Source: Nocardioidaceae bacterium (GTDB lineage Bacteria > Actinomycetota > Actinomycetes > Propionibacteriales > Nocardioidaceae). Taken from it: DNA of 17,296 bases. The notes below the pieces were generated by a model. That model searched no databases, was not told the origin of the DNA, and worked only from the letters and a program-made list of their open reading frames with translations. Below are positions 1 through 4,901 of this stretch, one piece after another. The DNA lies in contig JACCVA010000028.1 in NCBI GenBank assembly GCA_013698435.1, positions 1 to 17,296 on the forward strand, read 5' to 3'. How positions within the stretch are numbered: position 1 is the first letter of the stretch; every line of letters starts with the position of its first letter. A program made the translations under genes and the position numbers.

Positions 1-10
1 AGGCGAGCAG

Positions 11-38
11 CCGTAGCAGCGCCCAGTCGCTGCTACGG
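11..38. repeat. Perfect 10-bp inverted repeat upstream of the SRPBCC gene
   Basis: CCGTAGCAGC (11-20) pairs perfectly with GCTGCTACGG (29-38) across an 8-base loop. It ends one base before the proposed -10 hexamer of the next gene and covers its -35 region. It could be a terminator of a gene left of the window, although no T-run follows it, or a regulator-binding dyad. The sequence alone does not decide between these. Confidence 0.6.
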
Positions 39-39
39 G

Positions 40-52
40 TAGCGTGGTCTCG
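40..52 (+). promoter_or_regulatory. Putative leaderless promoter of the SRPBCC gene
   Basis: TAGCGT at 40-45 matches the actinobacterial -10 pattern TANNNT and lies six bases before the GTG at 52. No Shine-Dalgarno sequence is visible before that GTG. Transcription would begin at or next to the start codon. The same spacing recurs at four other genes in this window, which supports the reading. No clear -35 is seen; the inverted repeat occupies that place. Confidence 0.5.
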
Positions 53-486
53 TGATCTCCGTCAAGCGAACCCTCGTCGTGAATGTCCCCGCCGCCCAGA
101 TCTACGCCTACCTCGTCGACTTCGAGAACGCCACGGAGTGGGACAAGGGCACCGTCCGCTGTACCCGCGCGAGCGGAGACGGCGGCGTCGGAACGACGTA
201 CACCAACGTGTCGAAGTTCCTCGGCCGCGAGACGGAGCTGACCTACGTCGTGACCGCGCTCGAGTCCGACCGGCTGGTCGCGCTGACCGGTGAGAACAAG
301 ACTGTCGTCTCCGACGACAAGATCACGCTGACGCCCAGTGGCACCGGAACCGAGGTCACCTACCTCGCCGAATTCACCTTCAACGGCCCGGCGAAGTACA
401 TCGGCCCACTGCTCAAGCCCGCCTTGGACAAGCTCGGCAACGACACCCAGCAGACACTGCGCGAGGCACTGCTGCGCCTGCGCTGA
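52..486 (+). CDS. SRPBCC (START-like) family protein
   Basis: This 144-residue protein has the length and pattern of single-domain SRPBCC proteins, the polyketide cyclase/lipid-binding fold. It opens with a strand (VKRTLVVNVPAAQIYAYLVD), continues with 'FENATEWDKGTVRCTR', alternates amphipathic strands in the middle, and ends in a long helix (about residues 113-144). The family binds hydrophobic ligands in a cavity; no ligand or catalytic residue can be named here. No signal peptide or membrane segment is seen, so it should be cytosolic. The GTG start at 52 is favoured because a -10-like TAGCGT lies six bases before it. In Mycobacterium tuberculosis the toxin Rv0910 belongs to this broad fold and pairs with Rv0909; a homologue of that antitoxin lies at 16554, too far away to assume a pair. 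The gene sits before lexA on the same strand with a separate promoter between them. Confidence 0.8.
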   Translation: MISVKRTLVVNVPAAQIYAYLVDFENATEWDKGTVRCTRASGDGGVGTTYTNVSKFLGRETELTYVVTALESDRLVALTGENKTVVSDDKITLTPSGTGTEVTYLAEFTFNGPAKYIGPLLKPALDKLGNDTQQTLREALLRLR

Positions 487-508
487 TCCCGGTCCGCAAC
501 ACGCCGAT

Positions 509-524
509 TCGAACAGATGTTTGA
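509..524. promoter_or_regulatory. LexA-binding SOS box
   Basis: TCGAACAGATGTTTGA fits the Gram-positive/actinobacterial SOS box TCGAAC-N4-GTTCGA with one mismatch (T for C in the right half). It overlaps the -35 hexamer of the lexA promoter, so bound LexA would block RNA polymerase. This is the expected autoregulation. I found no second convincing box in the window, including upstream of dinG. Confidence 0.9.
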
Positions 525-549
525 AAGTGTCGGCCCCATGTCCTAGCGT
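521..549 (+). promoter_or_regulatory. lexA promoter
   Basis: TTGAAA (521-526) is separated by 17 bases from TAGCGT (544-549), a good primary-sigma-factor promoter for an actinobacterium. The -35 shares four bases with the right half of the SOS box. Transcription should start near 556 and give a leader of about 95 bases before the lexA ATG. Confidence 0.75.
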
Positions 550-652
550 GCTTGTCAGCGAAGCGTGAGCCGCTGACCGCCTCCCGGGCAGCTGCGAGCG
601 TCTCGCCCCCGATGGTGTAGCTGCAACTGCTGACGACAAGGGTGTGACAGGC

Positions 653-1369
653 ATGGCACGAAGCAAAGCCGAATCAGGCGTCCACGAGCTTCCCGACGGC
701 CCTCCCGACTCGACCGGGCTCACGCCACGCCAACGGCGCGTGCTCGCCGTCATCCGCGACGCCGTCGAGACGCGGGGATACCCGCCCAGCATGCGTGAGA
801 TCGGGCAGGCGGTCGGTCTCACCAGCTCCTCATCGGTGGCCCACCAGCTGCGGGTCCTCGAAGGCAAGGGCTTCCTTCGCCGCGACCCCAACCGTCCGCG
901 TGCCGTCGAGGTGCTGCTGCCCGACGACCGGCGCGCCGTCGGTGCCGGCCACGCCGCCACCTACGACGAGACCGATTCAGGTGACGCCCGGCCAGCGGCC
1001 GTCTACGTCCCGGTCGTCGGCCGGATCGCCGCCGGTGGGCCGATCCTCGCCGAGGAGCGCGTCGAGGAGATCTTCCCGCTGCCGCGCCAGCTCGTCGGCG
1101 AGGGCACGCTGTTCATGCTCCAGGTCAGGGGTGACTCCATGGTCGACGCCGCCATCTGCGACGGCGACATGGTCGTCATCAGGCAGCAGCCCTCCGCCGA
1201 GAACGGCGAGATCGTCGCGGCGATGATCGACGGCGAGGCCACCGTCAAGACCCTGCAGAAGAAGCAGGGTCAGGTGTGGCTGCTCCCCCACAACGACGCC
1301 TACGAACCCATCGACGGCAACGACGCCACCATCTTGGGCAAGGTGGTCACGGTGATGCGCCGCGTCTGA
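653..1369 (+). CDS. lexA: LexA SOS-response repressor
   Basis: LexA represses DNA-damage genes and inactivates itself by RecA-stimulated self-cleavage. Counted from the ATG at 653 (238 residues), an N-terminal winged helix (about 22-88; 'TPRQRRVLAVIRDAVETRGY', 'SMREIGQAVGL') is followed by an acidic linker and an S24 peptidase domain. The scissile bond is Ala127-Gly128 (GRIAAGG), and the catalytic dyad is Ser162 (RGDSMVD) and Lys199 (EATVKTL). The spacings of 35 and 37 residues equal those of E. coli LexA, so the enzyme looks intact. An in-frame GTG at 644 is possible, but AAGGG at 638-642 lies ten bases before the ATG and only one base before the GTG, so I prefer 653. The gene is controlled by the SOS box at 509-524. 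It converges with the sensor kinase gene, with only 35 bases between the two stops. Confidence 0.97.
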   Translation: MARSKAESGVHELPDGPPDSTGLTPRQRRVLAVIRDAVETRGYPPSMREIGQAVGLTSSSSVAHQLRVLEGKGFLRRDPNRPRAVEVLLPDDRRAVGAGHAATYDETDSGDARPAAVYVPVVGRIAAGGPILAEERVEEIFPLPRQLVGEGTLFMLQVRGDSMVDAAICDGDMVVIRQQPSAENGEIVAAMIDGEATVKTLQKKQGQVWLLPHNDAYEPIDGNDATILGKVVTVMRRV

Positions 1370-1404
1370 CGCGCACCGTCGTTACCTACCAATGCGCCGC
1401 GGCC

Positions 1405-2694
1405 TCAAGCGGGCTCGGCCGGGAGAAACACGGTGAAGCGGGTACGAGCGCCTTCGCGGGTGAGGCCGAGGCGGCCACCCTCGGCCTCCGCGAGGGAGCG
1501 TGCGAGGCGCAGGCCGAGCGCACCGGGGTCTGCCGCAAGGCGCGGGTCGGCCTCTTCGCCGTCGGCGGCCTTCGGGAGCGTAAGGGAAACCGGTCCACCT
1601 TCGTCGAGCACGTCGATGGCTACCGCCCCACCGACAACCCTGCACCGCACCTCCACCACCCCGCGGCCATGCCAATAGGCGTTGTCGAGCAGGGTGTGCA
1701 GGATCTGGCGGGTCGCCGCCAGCGAGGCAGCCACCCTGAGCCCTGGCTCCGAGGTGATGCGCAGCGGACGGTCCGCCGCGGCCAGCGTGCCGTGCCAGCT
1801 GTCCCGGACAGTGGTGAGCAGGGTGTCGACCTCGAACGACACCGACGACCCTTCGCCTCGCGCCACTTCGAGCACGTCGTCGATGGTCACCGACAACGCG
1901 TCCGCCGAGGCGAGCGCCTCGCGAGCGGCCTCCTCGAGCCGTCCCCGATCGCCGGAGAGACCGTCCTCCAGCTCGAGTCGCAGCCGCGTCAACGGCGTTC
2001 GGAGCTGGTGAGAAGCGTCGGAAGTGAACGACCGCTGGCGGGCGATGAGCGCGGCGAGCCGCTCAGCGGTGCGGTTGAGTGCCGCCCCGGCATCGTCGAT
2101 CTCGGGGACTCCGCTCATCTCGGCACGGGCGCCGAAGTTACCGTCGCCGAGTTCGCGTGAGACGTTCTCCAGAGCCGTCAGCGGTCGCACCAGGAGGAGG
2201 CTCTGACGCCGGGCCAGCATCCACGCGGCACCAGCCGCTACCAGCCCCATGCCCACCATCGCCGCCCATAACAACCACACACGGTGATCGACCACCGACG
2301 ACGGCGACGAGGCCCGTACGACGGCGATGACCCGCTCACCCGAGCTCACCGGCACCGCAACGTCGAGGGAGGAGTCACCGCCCTCGACGACGGTGCCGTC
2401 GAGTGCGCCCCTGAGGGCGTCGTCCAACCGCTCCGGGCCAGGACCAGTCACATGCGCGCCCTGCGGGTCATAGACGGCAAGGTCGACACCGGGCTCGGTG
2501 TCCGGAAGCTCGATCGGGTCCCCGGACCGGTAGGACGGGGACACCTCCACTGCCGCACCAAGCGCCAACCGCTCGAGCTCGCCGCGCTCATCGGCGACGA
2601 CCATGCGCTGGACGAGGATCGCCAGCGGCAGACCGAACACCGTCACTGCCAACACCACCGCTGACAGCGCTGCTGCGACGATCCGCGCTCGCAC
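1405..2694 (-). CDS. Membrane sensor histidine kinase
   Basis: This 429-residue kinase has TM1 (about 6-28), an extracytoplasmic sensor of about 110 residues, TM2 (about 140-160), a HAMP linker (161-215), a dimerisation/phosphoacceptor domain with His229 (SDASHQLRTPLTRL) and a catalytic domain. The N box is clear (HTLLDNAYWHG, Asn338), as is a G2-like region (GALGLRLARSLAEAEGGRL). The G1 box is D364-E-G-G-P, so the second glycine of DxGxG is replaced by proline, and the segment that should hold the F box and ATP lid is short. The GTG start at 2694 is supported by GGAGG six bases upstream. The gene is transcribed away from the lipoprotein/ABC operon from a shared 199-base region. The probable partner regulator lies at the far end of that operon (7590-8336). 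The signal is unknown; regulation of the adjacent exporter suggests an envelope stress or a membrane-active compound. Confidence 0.93.
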   Translation of the reverse strand: MRARIVAAALSAVVLAVTVFGLPLAILVQRMVVADERGELERLALGAAVEVSPSYRSGDPIELPDTEPGVDLAVYDPQGAHVTGPGPERLDDALRGALDGTVVEGGDSSLDVAVPVSSGERVIAVVRASSPSSVVDHRVWLLWAAMVGMGLVAAGAAWMLARRQSLLLVRPLTALENVSRELGDGNFGARAEMSGVPEIDDAGAALNRTAERLAALIARQRSFTSDASHQLRTPLTRLRLELEDGLSGDRGRLEEAAREALASADALSVTIDDVLEVARGEGSSVSFEVDTLLTTVRDSWHGTLAAADRPLRITSEPGLRVAASLAATRQILHTLLDNAYWHGRGVVEVRCRVVGGAVAIDVLDEGGPVSLTLPKAADGEEADPRLAADPGALGLRLARSLAEAEGGRLGLTREGARTRFTVFLPAEPA

Positions 2695-2714
2695 CCTCCA
2701 CCTCCACCTCTACC
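2695..2714 (-). promoter_or_regulatory. Tandem GGAGG ribosome-binding site of the kinase gene
   Basis: Read on the minus strand, the 20 bases before the GTG are GGTAGAGGTGGAGGTGGAGG. A GGAGG at 2701-2705 has ideal six-base spacing; another touches the start codon. The hexamer AGGTGG is repeated in tandem. This supports the choice of GTG at 2694 as the start. Confidence 0.6.
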
Positions 2715-2777
2715 GGGTGCGCCCATTGTCACCCGCTGTCGTCCCGATACCTGCCACAGAGGCCACCTCAGCCGAGG

Positions 2778-2806
2778 TCTTGCCCTTCTCTTGCCTTCTT
2801 CTGGCC
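2778..2806 (+). promoter_or_regulatory. 11-bp-period direct repeats, probable response-regulator operator
   Basis: TCTTGCC (2778), TCTTGCC (2789) and TCTGGCC (2800) start exactly 11 bases apart; GCC also recurs one period upstream at 2771. OmpR/PhoB-family regulators bind tandem direct repeats of about one helical turn as head-to-tail dimers, and the operon here encodes such a regulator. The last repeat reaches the -35 position of the proposed promoter, the usual place for activation. That this regulator is the ligand is inferred, not shown. Confidence 0.6.
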
Positions 2807-2827
2807 GGTCGCTGACGGTCCAGTGCC

Positions 2828-2833
2828 TAGCGT
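2828..2833 (+). promoter_or_regulatory. -10 element of the lipoprotein/ABC operon promoter
   Basis: TAGCGT matches the -10 found before lexA and the SRPBCC gene. Seventeen bases upstream the sequence is CCGGTC, a poor -35, as expected of an activator-dependent promoter, and the 11-bp repeats end just there. Transcription should start near 2840, leaving a leader of about 54 bases before the ATG at 2894. Confidence 0.45.
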
Positions 2834-2858
2834 CGATTGGGTCAGGTATCCGTTAGTC

Positions 2859-2880
2859 CCCGGCTCGCCGGGCTTTCTTC
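2859..2880 (+). terminator. Small GC hairpin with pyrimidine tail in the operon leader
   Basis: CCCGG (2859-2863) pairs with CCGGG (2868-2872) across a four-base loop and is followed by CTTTCTTC. It lies in the 5' leader just before the AGGAGG ribosome-binding site at 2881. It could be a weak attenuator or simply structure near the start. The stem is only five pairs and the T-run is interrupted. Confidence 0.3.
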
Positions 2881-2893
2881 AGGAGGGGCCCTC

Positions 2894-3481
2894 ATGCGTC
2901 GTTTCCCCAGCCCGGTGTCCGTCGTCGCGTCGGTTGCTCTGGTCGGCGCGCTGACCGCGTGTGGCGGCCCGCCCGCGAGTCCGTCACCCACAGGTGCGCC
3001 GGCCACGGAGTTCAACCCTCCTGGCGACATCCCCGATGACCAGGCCTTCGTCGATTTCAAGATCCCCGGCAGCGCCTTCGTCGTGCAGGTCCCGGAAGGC
3101 TGGGCACAGAAGTCGACGGGCGGCGTCACCACCTTCACCGACCACTACAACTCGGTGAGCGTCGAGGTGCAAGCGCGACCGCTTGCACCGACCGTCGAGT
3201 CGGCCCGCAGCGACGAGCTGCCGACGCTGGCCCGCCACGTGACCCACTACAGCAGTGGCGACGTGGTCGCCGTGACACGAGCGCATGGCGAGGCGGTGCT
3301 CATCACCTACCAGCAGGACTCCCGGGCGGATCCCACCACGGGGAAGGTCGTCCGCGACGCAGTCGAGCGCTACGAGTTCTGGAGTCACGGTCAAGAGGCG
3401 ATCGTCACCCTCAGCGGTCCTACCGGGGCCGACAACGTCGATCCCTGGCGGATCATCAGCGACTCGGTCCATTGGGCGTGA
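2894..3481 (+). CDS. Secreted lipoprotein, first gene of the ABC/two-component operon
   Basis: This 195-residue protein begins with a lipoprotein signal peptide: MRRF, a hydrophobic stretch, and lipobox L20-T-A-C23. A short Pro/Ser/Thr linker follows, then a single domain (about 50-195) rich in strands. The segment 'FKIPGSAFVVQVPEGW' and the C-terminal 'DPWRIISDSVHW' resemble small actinobacterial lipoproteins with a PsbP/LpqN-like fold; that is a resemblance, not a firm family call. The ATG at 2894 has a strong AGGAGG seven bases upstream; an in-frame upstream start at 2837 would bury the signal peptide. Its stop overlaps the GTG of ATPase 1 (GTGA), so it is translated with the transporter. 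It is likely anchored on the outer face of the membrane as an accessory, sensor or cargo-handling subunit. Function is unknown. Confidence 0.85.
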   Translation: MRRFPSPVSVVASVALVGALTACGGPPASPSPTGAPATEFNPPGDIPDDQAFVDFKIPGSAFVVQVPEGWAQKSTGGVTTFTDHYNSVSVEVQARPLAPTVESARSDELPTLARHVTHYSSGDVVAVTRAHGEAVLITYQQDSRADPTTGKVVRDAVERYEFWSHGQEAIVTLSGPTGADNVDPWRIISDSVHWA

Positions 3482-4164
3482 CAGACCACAGCCGGCCGTC
3501 CCTCACCAGTCGGGTGTGGCCGCTCGTGGCGGACGAGCTCTACCGCTTCTATCGAGCAGGAGAAGAGGAGACGCTGGCTCTCAAGGGTGTCTCTCTCAGC
3601 GTCTCCGCAGGCGAGCTCGCCGCCGTCGTGGGTCCGTCGGGGTCGGGCAAGTCGACGCTCCTCAACCTGCTGGCGGGTCTCGACGAGCCCTCCGGTGGAA
3701 CGGTGTGGGTCGACGGCGAACGGGTCAGCCACCGTCCCGAGCCGGTGCGCGCCGGCATGCGAGCGCGCCTCATCGGCATCCTGCGACAGTCGGACAACCT
3801 GCTCGGCCATCTCACCGTCCACGAGAACATCGAGCTGGTGGCCCGACTGCAAGGTGCGGGTGGTGACCGTCAGGCGCTCGTCGAGGCGCTGGGTATCGGC
3901 CCCCGGCTGGGGTCCTTGCCCCACCAGCTGTCGGGAGGAGAAGCGGTACGGGCAGGTATGGCCGTGGCCCTGGTGGCCGACCCGCCGGTACTCCTCGCCG
4001 ACGAGCCCACGGGGGAGCTCGACGGTAGCTCCGAGAGCGACCTGCTGACCCTGCTGCGGGACCGAGCGGAGCGAGGCAGCGCGGTCCTCATTGCGAGCCA
4101 CAGCCCGGCCGTACGCCGGGTCGCGGACCGAGTCATCGAGCTCGCCGACGGCCAGGTGGTCTGA
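3478..4164 (+). CDS. ABC transporter ATP-binding protein 1 (LolD/MacB type)
   Basis: This 228-residue nucleotide-binding subunit powers the permease at 4898. Walker A is GPSGSGKS (52-59), the Q-loop glutamine is at 104 (ILRQSDNLLGHLTV), the signature is LSGGE (151-155), Walker B is VLLADE (171-176) with a D-loop (EPTGELD), and the switch histidine is H208 (ASHSP). The residues after the signature (AVRAGMAVAL) depart from the usual QQRVAIARAL. The GTG at 3478 overlaps the lipoprotein stop by four bases; a TTG at 3472 is in frame but less likely. The end touches the next gene (TGATG). Family size and motifs fit the LolD/MacB/FtsE group, whose members usually drive mechanotransmission or export from the outer leaflet rather than classical import. 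Confidence 0.93.
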   Translation: MTDHSRPSLTSRVWPLVADELYRFYRAGEEETLALKGVSLSVSAGELAAVVGPSGSGKSTLLNLLAGLDEPSGGTVWVDGERVSHRPEPVRAGMRARLIGILRQSDNLLGHLTVHENIELVARLQGAGGDRQALVEALGIGPRLGSLPHQLSGGEAVRAGMAVALVADPPVLLADEPTGELDGSSESDLLTLLRDRAERGSAVLIASHSPAVRRVADRVIELADGQVV

Positions 4165-4901
4165 TGGGAAGCGATCGCAGGACCGGCACTCCACACCCGC
4201 CGTCGGTCACCTACCGGAGGCCACCCTTGGTCGCCGCCGTGCAGGTCTCGCGCACCTTTGGCGCCGGACGTCGGGCCGTCGTGGCCGTGCACGGCGCGAC
4301 GTGCACGATCGAGCCCGACGCCAGGATCGCCATCTCCGGAGTGTCCGGGTCGGGCAAGTCCACCCTCTTGCATCTCTTCGCCGGCCTCGACCAGCCGACG
4401 TCCGGTTCGCTCGAATGGCCGGCACAAGACCACGGGGGTGCGCCAGGGAGCTACGACGTGGCGACGGTATTCCAGGGCGCAAGCCTGATTCCGTCCCTGA
4501 CTGCTCGGGAGAACGCAGCCCTGCCGCTGGTCCTCCAGGGGATCGGGCAGGGCATTGCCGAGGATCGCGCCGACCTGGCGCTCACCGACCTGGGCGTCGG
4601 CGGGTTCGGTGGCAAGCTCCCAGAGGAGCTCTCGGGTGGGCAGGCCCAGCGGGTCGCGGTGGCCCGCGCCGTCGCCACCTCCCCACGGCTCATCCTGGCC
4701 GACGAGCCCACCGGCCAGCTCGACCACCGAGCTGCCCAGCGTGTCGTTGACGTGCTGCTCCATACTGCCGACCGGCTCGGTGCCGCACTCGTCGTCTCGA
4801 CCCACGACCCCCAGGTCGCTCACCGGCTGGTGACGCCGTGGCGGATGCATCAGGGCAGACTCGACACCCACCTCGACGAACCGTCGTGCCGCCGGTCATG
4901 A
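4164..4901 (+). CDS. ABC transporter ATP-binding protein 2 (LolD/MacB type)
   Basis: This second, clearly different nucleotide-binding subunit has 245 residues. Walker A is GVSGSGKS (59-66), the Q-loop is Q104 (TVFQGASLIPSLTARENAAL), the signature is LSGGQ (156-160) with the usual AQRVAVARA, Walker B is LILADE (176-181), and the switch histidine is H214 (STHDP). It has about 20 extra N-terminal residues compared with minimal LolD proteins. Its ATG shares one base with the stop of ATPase 1, and its own stop overlaps the permease ATG (ATGA). Two unlike ATPases beside one duplicated permease suggest a heterodimeric motor. All catalytic motifs look intact in both, so neither is obviously a dead partner. 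Confidence 0.94.
   Translation: MGSDRRTGTPHPPSVTYRRPPLVAAVQVSRTFGAGRRAVVAVHGATCTIEPDARIAISGVSGSGKSTLLHLFAGLDQPTSGSLEWPAQDHGGAPGSYDVATVFQGASLIPSLTARENAALPLVLQGIGQGIAEDRADLALTDLGVGGFGGKLPEELSGGQAQRVAVARAVATSPRLILADEPTGQLDHRAAQRVVDVLLHTADRLGAALVVSTHDPQVAHRLVTPWRMHQGRLDTHLDEPSCRRS

Noticed and set aside
1356..1375. TGCGC/GCGCA hairpin between lexA and the kinase gene as a terminator
   Set aside because: It has five pairs with a ten-base loop overlapping the lexA stop and no T-run. Stems this short are common by chance in this base composition.
1276..2160. A 294-codon plus-strand frame running from inside lexA
   Set aside because: It is antisense to the sensor kinase and has no ribosome-binding site or recognisable domain. 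The kinase carries H, N and G2 boxes in this stretch.
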